64,000 bases of DNA, from positions 163,138 through 227,137 of the forward strand of contig JACKHP010000005.1 in the NCBI GenBank assembly GCA_020638905.1, read 5' to 3'. The first letter of the stretch is position 1; each line of letters starts with the position of its first letter. The notes under the pieces were generated by a model. It searched no databases. It had not been told where the DNA came from and was given only the letters and a program-made list of their open reading frames with translations. Made by a program: the position numbers and the translations under genes. The DNA is from Planctomycetota bacterium (GTDB lineage: Bacteria; Planctomycetota; B15-G4). This document shows positions 27,738 through 37,049 of this stretch, piece after piece.

Positions 27738-28313
27738 TCAGACGGGGAAATGGAAGTAGTACTCCTTGGGCTCACCGAGGAGATCTCCGAGCACATACCA
27801 CTCACGACCATCTGGCGAGCAACATCCAAATAGGAAGATCCCTCCAAGATCCAGGTCTGGGCACTGTATCTCGGGAAGCCGCCCATCTCGGTTGATCCGC
27901 ACTGCGACAACCAGTCTCGGTGCAGGCTCATAGCGGCGCAGATCCTCCAGAAGTTCGTTGACTCCCACATGAGGATTGAGCTTCTCAGCAGGAAGCTCCT
28001 TCAGCTGCACTGGCGTATGAACGTGCTCGTCACCTCGCCGCCAGAGAGTGACGAAGTCGTGGTCCTCGTCCTCCTCGAGGGCGAAGTAGACAGTCGTCCC
28101 AAGCACTACCGACATGCCCTGACAAAAGAGAGCTGCCTCCCATCCCTCCCGGTAGCGCTTCAGCCCGGGTGTTCTTAGATCGCGAAGTCTGCGAGGCAGC
28201 ACCTGGACCCGAGGATCGCGCTGCACCATCGACAATCGGCGAAGTAACTTGCCGGGATCGTGGTACCGAAGCTTCGCCCAGGTTCGAAGTCGCAACCTGT
28301 CGTGAATATTCAA
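27738..28313 (-). CDS. Hypothetical soluble protein in island
   Basis: 191 aa, no signal or membrane segment, no recognised family. The N-terminus is basic and helical (KLLRRLSMVQRDPRVQVLP). The middle is acidic (EEDEDHDFVTLWRRGDEHVH) and the C-terminus aromatic (GREWYVLGDLLGEPKEYYF). The only in-frame start is TTG 28313 with no good ribosome site, so the 5' end may be displaced or lost at the element boundary 80 bases upstream. Third-base composition is clearly less G/C-rich than in the flanking chromosome. Confidence 0.5.
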   Translation of the reverse strand: MNIHDRLRLRTWAKLRYHDPGKLLRRLSMVQRDPRVQVLPRRLRDLRTPGLKRYREGWEAALFCQGMSVVLGTTVYFALEEDEDHDFVTLWRRGDEHVHTPVQLKELPAEKLNPHVGVNELLEDLRRYEPAPRLVVAVRINRDGRLPEIQCPDLDLGGIFLFGCCSPDGREWYVLGDLLGEPKEYYFHFPV

Positions 28314-28393
28314 CTGACGAGACTCAACTTGATCATCCCCCTCACCCGCCGCGCATCTCCTCGAGCTCCTCGAGCATGCGCGGCCAGTCGTCC

Positions 28394-28493
28394 GCGCATA
28401 GGCGATTCAAAGCCCCCCGGCCCGGCAACCGAGCTTCCCGAGGGCAGCGCCATCCTACGCCCGAACGCCTCGCGCAGGGTCGGGAAGCCCACG
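28394..28493 (-). repeat. Direct repeat copy 2
   Basis: About 100 bases matching copy 3 (31714-31813) with very few differences and copy 1 over its first 70. Outer junction gcgcata at 28394; unique sequence follows. Downstream of it, 28342-28393 can be read as the last codons of some other gene (DDWPRMLEELEEMRGG, stop), perhaps a gene cut by the element. Confidence 0.8.
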
Positions 28494-28845
28494 TCCCACG
28501 CCCCCACCCACCCGGTGGCCTCCCGCTCAACCCCTCGGCGTCCGCGGGGCACGCACCTTGCCCCGCCTCGACCTCACCAGGCGTCGGCCGCGGGGCACGT
28601 GATCCCCGTCGTCTTCGGGGGCGGGAGCGTCCTCCCCCCCCGTCCCTGGCCCATGCGAACAACCCCGGCGGTCCGCGTGCCGGGTGCTGCAGCGGCACGA
28701 CGGTCGGCAGCCCCAGCGAACTCACGATCGCCCACGACCGACGGGTCCGTGATCTGCGCGATGAGTTCGCGGCGACCGCCGCACACCGCGCGGCGCAGCA
28801 CGTCGAGCGCGAACACCCGCCGCAGGAGTTCGGCCCATCGGGAGC
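28394..28845 (-). pseudogene. Decayed IS91-type transposase C-terminus (remnant A)
   Basis: The minus strand encodes RWAELLRRVFALDVL..AVCGGRRELIAQITDPSVV, the zinc-ribbon end of IS91-type (Y2 rolling-circle) transposases. The first Cys is replaced by Arg. Compared with remnant B, a ~230-base insertion (28494-28723) and a small indel break the frame before the shared tail GFPTLREAFGRRM. Everything N-terminal, including the tyrosine domain, is gone. It lies between the 918-aa gene and the hypothetical gene at 27738-28313. Confidence 0.75.
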
Positions 28846-28934
28846 TGAGAATGCCGCCAGGATCACCAGGAAGGCCGAGATGTCGAGTGAAGCGCCCCGC
28901 TTCCTCGTCATCCTGCGCAGGTCATGCCTGAGCC

Positions 28935-31691
28935 TCATGGTTCGGGAGAGACCAACACGAGATCGAGCAGCGTGTCGCGCACGGGATCGACTCTCACCGT
29001 GCCGCTTGCCCACTCCTTGGTCATCGGCAAGTAGAACCTGGCCATGTCCTTCACGAGGTATCGGTACTCACCAGGGGGGATGCCGGAGATCCGAAATGCT
29101 GCGTTCGGGCTTACTGGACCTCCTGCGACATGCGAGCCCCCGCCATCGAGGTGCGTCAACGCCAGCCAGAGGGCGGATCGGGAGTCCGCGAGCCCTGGGG
29201 CCCTGGCGAATCCGCGCAGCACTCCGCCTCGATGGAGGACCACGTCCTCGACGGTCGTTTCGCCAGCGACCTGATCCACTGCAAGAGCGTCTGCAGGAAC
29301 ATAATCCTCATGTCTCACTTCGATGCGATATGGGCCAGGTGAGAGATCCTGGAACAGGAAGGTGCCGTCAGGCCCGGTGCACTTCTCGACTTGGAAGGGC
29401 ACGCGCCATCTCCGGTCATCCTCGGCAGTCTGCACCTTCACCAGGGCCCCACGAACGGGAGTGCGCTGCTTCGCATCGACGACTCGACCAATGAGGCGAG
29501 TCCGGGAGAATCGGAGGTCGAGGACGTCATCCTGGTCCCATTGCAGATCGATCTTGAGGCGGGACGTCGTCGCCTCCTCCGTCGAGGCGAATACCGTCGT
29601 CAGCCCGACGGGGAGTTGCTCGAACAGGTACCTCCCTTCGACATCGGTCCGGATTTGCAGATCCCGGTAGCTGCCTCGCATAGCGACCACCTCCGCGACC
29701 GCGGGCTGGCCGTCAGGGCCCCATACGCGCCCAGACAGACGTGGTGGTCGACGAAGGCGAAGGTCGGCCTGAGCCGCCTCCCCCGCCGCCACCACCACGG
29801 TCGTGTCACCCCCGGGCGCCGAGGTGACTCGATACTCTCCAGGCCACAGGCCCTCCATCGAGAATGAGCCCGTGTAATCGGTCCAAGCGGGCCAGGCCGA
29901 TGGCAGCCCTTCCATCAGCGTGCGGGGAATGATGACGACCTTCCTGTCGATCCCCGGTCGTCCATCGGCCTCGGAGAGCCGACCCGCGATCGAGCCAGCC
30001 TCGGAGAGAACGACGCGCACACCCTCGGTCAGATGGGACTCCACCACCTCCACGGGAAACTCAGGACACGGTACGTAACCCGCCAACTGCGCGGAGACCA
30101 TCCATGTTCCCTCGGAGAAGCCCTGCACGTCGAAGTCCCCCTCCGGACTCGAGAGCCCGCGGAGCACGACAGAGGCACTCTCCGACGATCGGAACGACAA
30201 CTCTGCTCGGGCGAGCGGCGCCCCGCTCTCGTCGCCCACGCGGCCCAGCATCCGACCGCCCCGGACCAACCTCACGGTCCGTTCGAGGACCTCGCCTGGC
30301 ACGACTCCCGGCAGCGCGTCCGTCACGGGCACGAAACCGGCGCAGCGGATCGTCATGGAAGTCCTCACTCGCCCCGCCGGGCCCGCGACGACGAGCCCAG
30401 ATCCAGACGACTCTCGGCCGAGGTGTCTCGCGGCATCGGGCCCCGCAAGAGTCCAGAGAATGGGATCAGACTCATCATCACAGGGCCGAGCATCCGGCCG
30501 ACTGCATCTCTTGAAGGTCACCTCCGCCTCTGGCAGCGGCTCGCCCGTCGCATCATCGAGAACCATCAGGGCGACGAGTGCCTCGGGGTCAAGAGTGAGC
30601 CTGACCGGACCTTCTCCGGGCGTGATGGTCTGCTGTTGTGGATCGAAACCCTTCTTGCTTGCGATGACCGAGTAGGCACTCAGCCCAACACCTTCAAAGC
30701 TGAACTCTCCGTTCTCATCACTCGTCGTCGACTGCTGGATGCTGCCCGTACTGCTGTTTGTGACGAGTTGCGAATCCCGGTAGGCCGTGTCGACGCCGCG
30801 GGGCAGGCTGTGGTCGCCCGGCCGAAGGAGGATCGTCGCCCCTTCGATGGGCTGCCCACCTGCAGTAGCGACGCGACCGCTCAGCATCCCACCGTTCGCC
30901 AGGACGATCTCGCCGAGGTCGGTCGAACGTCGTCCCTCCGGCTCCACCGACAAGCCCAGAGCGCACTTGTTCTGAGCACGGACCGACACCTCGATCGCTC
31001 CGCTCGGCCTCAAGCCGACGATCTCGAACCGCCCGTCCAGTCCGGTTTCCACCTCGAAGAAGGAACTCAGCGCGGCCCATCGGCGGTCGACGCTCGGAGC
31101 GATCCTCTGACAGGCGAGCACCGAAGCCCCTGGCAGCGGATCGCCCTCACCTCCGACCACGCGACCTACGAGAACCGAGTCGGGCGGAAGCACGATCTCG
31201 CCGAAGTCTCGCTGCCGTTCATCCCCGGCCAAGGGGACCGTGATGACGCAGTACCCAATCGCGCGAGCCGATAGGAAGCGACCTGATCCCCCGTCGCTTC
31301 CACCCGCATGGCCGGCCTCGATGATCTCGAACCTGCCCGCCTCGTCCGTGACGGCTTCGTACGAACCGACCGGCAGAGCATCTCCATGGAGACGCACGAC
31401 TCCGCCACCGATGGGATAGCCAGACCCTTCGACGAGGCGGCCGTAGAGGTGCAGGGCGTCACCCGGAGTGGGGTCGGCGGGGACCTGCAGCGTCTCGATC
31501 GACGTGTCCGCCCCCTGCTCCAGTGGAAGAGCGGGGTCTCGAGGGCTCCGCGGCACCCCCTCATGCTCGACACGCGAGAGCGACTCGATTCTCTGGGAGT
31601 CTAGAACTGAAGGAGGATCATATTCCAAGCCAAGGACCACCGCGAGCACGACGGCCACCAGGAGTACGACCAAGACGGCTCGACTCCACAT
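28935..31691 (-). CDS. Large membrane-anchored regulatory-like (CarboxypepD_reg) protein
   Basis: 918 aa from ATG 31691. An N-terminal anchor (AVLVVLLVAVVLAVVLGL) leads to at least eight repeated Ig-like modules with the pattern G-R-V-x-x-x-G-x-P-L-x-x-A (GRVVGGEGDPLPGASVLA; GRVATAGGQPIEGATILL; GRVGDESGAPLARAELSF; GRVVDAKQRTPVRGALVK), each closing with a GxFxFxxL-type strand. These are carboxypeptidase-regulatory-like folds; no protease domain is attached. It is probably a cell-surface adhesin or scaffold. The start lies 23 bases inside the junction of repeat copy 3. Codon use is less G/C-biased than host genes. Confidence 0.75.
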   Translation of the reverse strand: MWSRAVLVVLLVAVVLAVVLGLEYDPPSVLDSQRIESLSRVEHEGVPRSPRDPALPLEQGADTSIETLQVPADPTPGDALHLYGRLVEGSGYPIGGGVVRLHGDALPVGSYEAVTDEAGRFEIIEAGHAGGSDGGSGRFLSARAIGYCVITVPLAGDERQRDFGEIVLPPDSVLVGRVVGGEGDPLPGASVLACQRIAPSVDRRWAALSSFFEVETGLDGRFEIVGLRPSGAIEVSVRAQNKCALGLSVEPEGRRSTDLGEIVLANGGMLSGRVATAGGQPIEGATILLRPGDHSLPRGVDTAYRDSQLVTNSSTGSIQQSTTSDENGEFSFEGVGLSAYSVIASKKGFDPQQQTITPGEGPVRLTLDPEALVALMVLDDATGEPLPEAEVTFKRCSRPDARPCDDESDPILWTLAGPDAARHLGRESSGSGLVVAGPAGRVRTSMTIRCAGFVPVTDALPGVVPGEVLERTVRLVRGGRMLGRVGDESGAPLARAELSFRSSESASVVLRGLSSPEGDFDVQGFSEGTWMVSAQLAGYVPCPEFPVEVVESHLTEGVRVVLSEAGSIAGRLSEADGRPGIDRKVVIIPRTLMEGLPSAWPAWTDYTGSFSMEGLWPGEYRVTSAPGGDTTVVVAAGEAAQADLRLRRPPRLSGRVWGPDGQPAVAEVVAMRGSYRDLQIRTDVEGRYLFEQLPVGLTTVFASTEEATTSRLKIDLQWDQDDVLDLRFSRTRLIGRVVDAKQRTPVRGALVKVQTAEDDRRWRVPFQVEKCTGPDGTFLFQDLSPGPYRIEVRHEDYVPADALAVDQVAGETTVEDVVLHRGGVLRGFARAPGLADSRSALWLALTHLDGGGSHVAGGPVSPNAAFRISGIPPGEYRYLVKDMARFYLPMTKEWASGTVRVDPVRDTLLDLVLVSPEP

Positions 31692-31713
31692 CAGCGAGAT
31701 CCTGCGTGTTTGT

Positions 31714-31813
31714 GCGCATCGGTGATTCAAAGCCCCCCGGCCCGGCACCCGAGCTTCCCGAGGGCAGCGCCATCCTACGCCCGAACGCCTCGCGCAGGGT
31801 CGGGAAGCCCACG
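31714..31813 (-). repeat. Direct repeat copy 3
   Basis: Contains the same gcgcatcggtgattcaaag end as copies 1 and 2. The junction is 22 bases before the start of the 918-aa gene, so any promoter for that gene must lie inside the repeat or the transposase remnant. Confidence 0.8.
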
Positions 31814-32070
31814 ATCGCCCGCACGACCGACGGGTCCGTGATCTGCGCGATGAGTTTGCGACGACCGCTGCACACCGCGCAGCGCAGCACGTCGAGCGCG
31901 AACACCCGCCGCAAGAGTTCGGCCCATCGGGAGCGGCGCCGACAGGCTGGGCTGTCCGTCGGCGCAGCGCCCGCCACCGCACGCCGGCGACGCGACGTCG
32001 ATGGCCCTGGGCACACGGCGCCGCGCCAAGCCGCGGCCGGCGCCAGCACGCCGTGGTACGTGTCTGGCAT
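31714..32070 (-). pseudogene. IS91-type transposase C-terminal fragment (remnant B)
   Basis: The longest of the three remnants. In one frame it reads TYHGVLAPAAAWR, then RWAELLRRVFALDVLRCAVCSG, KLIAQITDPSVV and the tail GFPTLREAFGRRM. YHGVLAP followed by the Leu-rich LLxRVF and CxxC motif is diagnostic of the C-terminal part of IS91/ISCR-type transposases. The rolling-circle tyrosine domain and N-terminal zinc ribbon are absent, so it is inactive. Nothing recognisable from the element lies beyond 32070. Confidence 0.8.
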
Positions 32071-32310
32071 GGAACCGGTCGCAGCGCCGCGCCGCCGAGA
32101 CCGCTCGTCCGCGCGTGCGTCGCGGCCCCGTGAACCCGACGCGAGCCGTCAGGGTTTCGCGCGGAGTCGTCGCGCGTGCGCGACGCGGGGTGCCGTGCGG
32201 TGCGAGAGGAGGCGGGCGAGGGGCCTGGCTCCACGTGGTCGCGGGAGGGACTCGTGGTTGGCAGGATCCTCACACTCGGCCAGACTGGGGCGCCGGAGGA
32301 GATCCTGCCC

Positions 32311-34794
32311 ATGTCCAGACACCGTCCGCTCATCATGGCCGCGGTGGCGCTGCTCGTCGCGCCGATCCGCGCTCAAGTCGACCTGCGCTTCGCCACCTCG
32401 CGCGTGGAGCTGCCCGACATCAGCGCCGTGGAGGCCATGGCCGATCTCGACCGCGACGGCCTCGTGGACCTGATCACCTGCCCCTACAACGGTGCGGGTC
32501 TCATCCTGTACTTCGCCGAGAGCCCGGTCTCGTTCGGGTCGCCGCGATTCCTCGACACCGGGTACACCTTCGTGGAAGGCCTGGCGGTCGTCGACCTCGA
32601 CGGCAACGGCCAACTCGACCTGGTGATGACCTATCGGCTGGTGGACGAACCTTACGACGCCCTGGTGGTGATGCTCCAGATGGCGTCGGGGTCGTTCAAG
32701 CGCTTCCTGGTCACCGAGACCATGGGCACCACGGGGAAGTCCGCGGCGGGCGACGTGGATGGCGACGGCGTGCTCGACCTCCTCGTGCCGTGCAAGACCC
32801 TCGACGAGGTGCACATCTTCCTCGGGCCGCTGCCTTTCATAGGATCCTCGTCAGACCTCCAGGTCGCCGTGGGCGGCGGCCCCGTGTCGATCGACACAGG
32901 TGACATCGACTTGGACGGCGACATCGACTTCGTGACCGCGAACCAGCTCGGCGACAACGTCACGGTCTTCGAGAACCTCGGCGGAGGGAGCTTCGGTCCG
33001 CCGGTCGGCTATCCGGCCGACCACACCCATCGCGTGCTGCTGCGCGACATGAACGGGGACGGCGTCCTCGACCTCGTGAACTCGAAGAACGCGGGCCTCG
33101 ATGTGCGCCTCGGCACGGGGACGGGCACGTTCGGTCCGCCGCTGACCGACGACACGGGCTTCATCCCCAGGGACCTGCGGCTCGCCGACCTGGACGCCGA
33201 CGGCGACGCCGACGTGGCCATGACGATCGTCGAAGAGGCCGTTGTCACGCGGCTGAACGACGGCAGCGGCATGCTCGGCACCCCGTGGACGGAATCCGTG
33301 GCCGAAAGCCACGACAGCATCTTCGTCGACGACCGGAACGCCGACGGCTGGCCCGACGTCGCCGTGACCGACACCTTCACCTTGTACGACCATCACGCCA
33401 TCTTCCTCGACGGCCGTGGTGACGGCACGCTCGCCATCCCGGTCGCGACCGGGCTGGTCGTCGCCCAGCCGCCCCTCCTCGCCGACCTCGACGGCGACGG
33501 CGTGCTCGACCTGTTCACCCAGGCCGCCGACGGCACCGTGGTGGCCTCCCCCGGGCTCGGCGACGGGACGTTCGGCGCGGGCGTGACGACACCGTCGCCC
33601 TGGAGCGTCACGGCCACCGGGAATCCGGTCGCGGTGGGCGACGTGGACGAGGACGGCCTCCCCGACGTGGTGCAGATCCACGTGGACAGCCCGGACCGCG
33701 GTGTGCGCGTGCTGCGTGGCAACGGTGCACTGGGCTTCGTGCCCGGACCGATCTCGCTGCTGGGCTTCAAGATGAGCAAGGCGCACCTGCTCGACGTGGA
33801 CGGCGACGGACACCTCGACCTCGTGGGCCTGAAGGGCACGGGCCGCCTGCAGGTCGTCCTCGGCGACGGCGCGGGTGGATTCACGTTCCACGTCCAGGAC
33901 ACGCAGAAGGACAACGTCGCCCTCACCACCGCCGACGCCGACCTGGACGGCCTGCTCGACGTGGCCACCATGGACTTCTTCGGCCTCACGCGCGTCAACG
34001 AGGTCGATCAGGCCGGCGACCTTTCCCTCTTGTCGGCCTTCGACATCGGCCCCGGCGGCACCTACGGAGACCTCGCCTTCGGCGAGTTCACCGGGGACGC
34101 CTTCCCTGATCTCGTCGCGAGCAGCGGCCACTTCGCCGCGGGGATCGGCGACGGGACCTTCGCCGCGCCCGTGAGCGTGGCCGCCACGCACGTCGGGCAG
34201 CTCGTCCCGGCCGACATCGATGGTGACGGGGACACGGACATCGTCATCGCCACGGACCCGATCACCGTGCTCGTGGCCACCGGTCCCCTGACCTTCGACG
34301 AGCGGACGTTCTGGATCGACACCGAGGTCGTGCGCACCGGAGATCTGAACGGCGACGGCCTGCTCGACCTCGTCGCCCAGGACACCGACGGACGCATCGC
34401 GACGCTGGTGAATCAATACTACGACTCGTGGTGGAACCTCGGCGATGCCCTGCCCGGCATGGGGGCGCCGCCGCGCCTCGTGGGGCACGGCGACATGGCG
34501 CCCGGCAGCACGGTGCTGCTGCGCGCGACGGGCGGTGCCCCGTCGACCTCGGCGTGGATCGTCCTGGGACTCGGCGGGCTGCAGGCGCCCTTCAAGGGCG
34601 GCGTCCTCGCGCCCACTCCGGACCTCGTGCTGGGCGGCATCGTCACCGACAGCGACGGCAACGTCCTGCTGCCGTTCGCCTGGCCGGCGGGCTCGTTCAC
34701 CGGCCTCGAAGTCTGGTGGCAGCTCTGGATGAGCGACGCCGACGGTCCTGCTGGATTCACCGCGACGAACGGCCTGCTGCAGATCCCGCCGTAG
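32311..34794 (+). CDS. Exported FG-GAP/VCBS repeat protein with 121-aa C-terminal module
   Basis: 827 aa. ATG 32311 has GGAGGAG upstream and leads a signal peptide (LIMAAVALLVAPIRAQ). The body is a chain of FG-GAP/VCBS blades with calcium-type Asp loops (DLDRDGLVDL, DVDGDGVLDLL, DMNGDGVLDLV, DLDADGDADVA, DVDEDGLPDVV, DLNGDGLLDLV), forming one or two beta-propellers. From 34429 it ends in the 121-residue module shared with three other proteins here (starts WWNLG; FKGG, WPAG, final P). Probably secreted or displayed. No ligand is known. Confidence 0.85.
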   Translation: MSRHRPLIMAAVALLVAPIRAQVDLRFATSRVELPDISAVEAMADLDRDGLVDLITCPYNGAGLILYFAESPVSFGSPRFLDTGYTFVEGLAVVDLDGNGQLDLVMTYRLVDEPYDALVVMLQMASGSFKRFLVTETMGTTGKSAAGDVDGDGVLDLLVPCKTLDEVHIFLGPLPFIGSSSDLQVAVGGGPVSIDTGDIDLDGDIDFVTANQLGDNVTVFENLGGGSFGPPVGYPADHTHRVLLRDMNGDGVLDLVNSKNAGLDVRLGTGTGTFGPPLTDDTGFIPRDLRLADLDADGDADVAMTIVEEAVVTRLNDGSGMLGTPWTESVAESHDSIFVDDRNADGWPDVAVTDTFTLYDHHAIFLDGRGDGTLAIPVATGLVVAQPPLLADLDGDGVLDLFTQAADGTVVASPGLGDGTFGAGVTTPSPWSVTATGNPVAVGDVDEDGLPDVVQIHVDSPDRGVRVLRGNGALGFVPGPISLLGFKMSKAHLLDVDGDGHLDLVGLKGTGRLQVVLGDGAGGFTFHVQDTQKDNVALTTADADLDGLLDVATMDFFGLTRVNEVDQAGDLSLLSAFDIGPGGTYGDLAFGEFTGDAFPDLVASSGHFAAGIGDGTFAAPVSVAATHVGQLVPADIDGDGDTDIVIATDPITVLVATGPLTFDERTFWIDTEVVRTGDLNGDGLLDLVAQDTDGRIATLVNQYYDSWWNLGDALPGMGAPPRLVGHGDMAPGSTVLLRATGGAPSTSAWIVLGLGGLQAPFKGGVLAPTPDLVLGGIVTDSDGNVLLPFAWPAGSFTGLEVWWQLWMSDADGPAGFTATNGLLQIPP

Positions 34795-34851
34795 GCCGTG
34801 CGTTGAAGTCGTCGACCAGCACCACCCCGCGATCCTCGTCGCGTCGTAGCG

Positions 34852-35043
34852 GATTCCACCTTCGATGCGGACCGGGCGACGCTCGGCACGCGGCTCGTGT
34901 GCGAGCCGTCCCGCGGGGGCGCGCTGTTCCCGCACGTGTACGGGTGCATCGTGCCGTCCGACGTGACGGGACAGATGCGCGTCAGGCGCGGCGCCGACGG
35001 CGCGTTCGACCTCTCGCCGGTCGCCGCCGCCGATCGCGGCTGA
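34852..35043 (+). pseudogene. DUF952 fragment, truncated duplicate
   Basis: 64 codons ending at TGA 35041. They read TLGTRLVCEPSRGGALFPHV and then a segment ending GADGAFDLSPVAAADRG, closely matching residues about 67-110 of the DUF952-isomerase fusion at 37661-38965, with high base-level identity. The N-terminal half of DUF952 and the whole isomerase part are missing, and there is no start codon. It sits in a 355-base gap between an FG-GAP and a beta-helix gene; I see no other gene there. Confidence 0.7.
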
Positions 35044-35149
35044 ACACGGACCGCGCCGGCCGCCCACCGCTCGGTGCCCGTGCTGTACGATGCCGGCGGG
35101 AAGAGGCTCCCCACGGCGGAGCCTCGTGGAGATCGACGGAGAACTCGGG

Positions 35150-36868
35150 ATGAACCGCACCGCAAACGACCCGTCACGCCGCGCACCGAAGTCGACAACG
35201 GCGGCGAGCCCCGCCGTCCTCGCCCTGGGAGTCGCCCTGACCCTGCTGTCGGGCGCCTCCCCCGCCGCCGCCGAGGTCACGGTGATGCCGAGCCAACCGA
35301 TCACCTGGTACGTTCCCGACGATCTGCCCACGATCCAGGCCGCCATCGATACCAGCGGACGCGACGACCTGATCGTCGTGCGGGCCGGCAGCTATGCCGA
35401 AGCGCTCACCTTGGGCGGGCACACCGTGACGATCGTCGGCGAGGAGGGCGCAGAGGCGACGATCGTCGACGCCTCCGGACTGGCGCAACCGGTGCTCAGC
35501 TTCGAGGGATCCGTGCAGGGGGTGGCACGCGTCGTCGGGCTGACCCTGCAGGGCGGTGAGGCCGTCTCGTCCGGAGGCGGTGGTGTGCGCGCCACCTCGG
35601 GCGAGCTCACCCTGGAGGAGTGCGTCGTGCGCGACTGCAAGGCCCTCTCGGGGAACGGCGGCGGCGTGTGGGCGTCCGGCGGCTCGGTGCGGCTCGAACA
35701 TTGCGAGGTGAGCGCCAACCAAGCCGGCTCCGGGGGCGGCGCCATGGGCAACGTGAGGCTCGTCGGCTGCCAGGTCCTCGGCAACCAGGCGGACCAAGGT
35801 GGCGGTCTGGGGTTCATCGTCGAGGCCAGCGACTGCCTGGTGGCGGGCAACACGGCACTCATGAATGGAGGCGGACTGATCGCGATCTCCGCGCCGGCGC
35901 TCACGGGCAGCACCTTTCGAGACAACGTGGCCGGCCTGGACGGCGGCGGCCTCTGGGTGTCGACCTCGGGCAGCATCCACGTCGTCGGCGTGCGGCTCGA
36001 GAGCAACCTCGCCGGAGGTCAGGGCGGCGGGGCGTTCCTGTCCTGCGCGAACATCGACTTCGGGCAGTTGCTCGAACTGAGAGACTCGCTGGTGGCGGGC
36101 AACCAGGCCGGAGATCCTGGGACGACGGGATTGCTCGCGCGCCAGGACCTCGGGCTGACGACGCCCTTCTCGGGCATCCACGTGAGCCACTGCACGTTCG
36201 TGGACAACACCATCGACCTGTCCGCCAAGGGCACGTGTCAGGTCAGCAGTTCGATCGCGTGGGGCCAGGACGACATGTTGGCGCTGAGCAGCAGCACCTA
36301 CAGCCCGTTGATCCAGTCCTCCGACGTGCAGGGCAGCCCGATGGCCGGAAGCGTCGGCGTGATCGATGCCGACCCGCTGTTCGTCGACCCGCAGGCGGGC
36401 GACTACAACCTCCAGCCCGGCTCGCCCTGCATCAATGCGCTCGGCGGCTCCGGGGACCCGGACGGCTCGGGCGGGGACATGGGCGCGTTCACGTACCACC
36501 CGTGGGTCGACCTCGGCTCGGACCTGGCCGGTTCCCTGGGAGCTCCGGTGTTGTTCGGCAACGGCGCGCTGACGGACGGATCGCCGGGCGTGCTCGAGTT
36601 GACCGGCGCCGCTCCGCTCGCCGACAGCTTCCTCGTGCTGGGGCTCTCCGCGATCGAGATGCCGTTCCAGCTCGGCGTGCTCTTCCCGTCGCCGGACCTG
36701 CTGCCGGGCCTCGTGGTGACCGACTCCCAGGGCGCGGTGCCACTGACCTTCACCTGGCCGGGCGGGATGGGCAGCGGGTTCACGATCTGGATCCAGACCT
36801 GGGTACGCGATCCGAGCGCGCCGGCGGGCTGGGCGGCGAGCAACGCGCTGCGCGCCACCACGCCCTGA
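35150..36868 (+). CDS. Exported right-handed beta-helix protein with 121-aa C-terminal module
   Basis: 572 aa. ATG 35150 with GGAGAACT upstream; signal peptide ends near SGASPAAA. The first strand of the fold is typical of surface parallel beta-helix proteins (YVPDDLPTIQAAIDTS), followed by rungs rich in GGG and N (SGGGGVRATSG, NGGGVWASGG, LMNGGGLIA). A closing DPLFVDPQAGDYNLQPGSPC box precedes the C-terminal module from 36503 (starts WVDLG, ends in TTP). The role may be surface binding or polysaccharide modification; no catalytic acids are clear. Confidence 0.83.
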   Translation: MNRTANDPSRRAPKSTTAASPAVLALGVALTLLSGASPAAAEVTVMPSQPITWYVPDDLPTIQAAIDTSGRDDLIVVRAGSYAEALTLGGHTVTIVGEEGAEATIVDASGLAQPVLSFEGSVQGVARVVGLTLQGGEAVSSGGGGVRATSGELTLEECVVRDCKALSGNGGGVWASGGSVRLEHCEVSANQAGSGGGAMGNVRLVGCQVLGNQADQGGGLGFIVEASDCLVAGNTALMNGGGLIAISAPALTGSTFRDNVAGLDGGGLWVSTSGSIHVVGVRLESNLAGGQGGGAFLSCANIDFGQLLELRDSLVAGNQAGDPGTTGLLARQDLGLTTPFSGIHVSHCTFVDNTIDLSAKGTCQVSSSIAWGQDDMLALSSSTYSPLIQSSDVQGSPMAGSVGVIDADPLFVDPQAGDYNLQPGSPCINALGGSGDPDGSGGDMGAFTYHPWVDLGSDLAGSLGAPVLFGNGALTDGSPGVLELTGAAPLADSFLVLGLSAIEMPFQLGVLFPSPDLLPGLVVTDSQGAVPLTFTWPGGMGSGFTIWIQTWVRDPSAPAGWAASNALRATTP

Positions 36869-37049
36869 TCGGGCCCTGACCGGCGCGTCGCGGTCCCGCG
36901 CTTGCCGCGCGAGCGCTCGGCCTTCGATCGCGTCGGCAGGATCGTGAACGCGCTCGGGTCGCATCGATCGGCAGCGTGCCGTACCTTGTCGTCGCCGCGC
37001 GCGCGCTCGCTCGCGCGTCCCCCACCCAACGCCCGACCCGAGAGCCCGC

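Noticed and set aside
27614..31813. The three repeats as a CRISPR array
   Set aside because: Repeats are 70-100 bases, spaced 0.8-3.3 kb apart, contain transposase codons and are followed by genes; no short spacers or cas genes.
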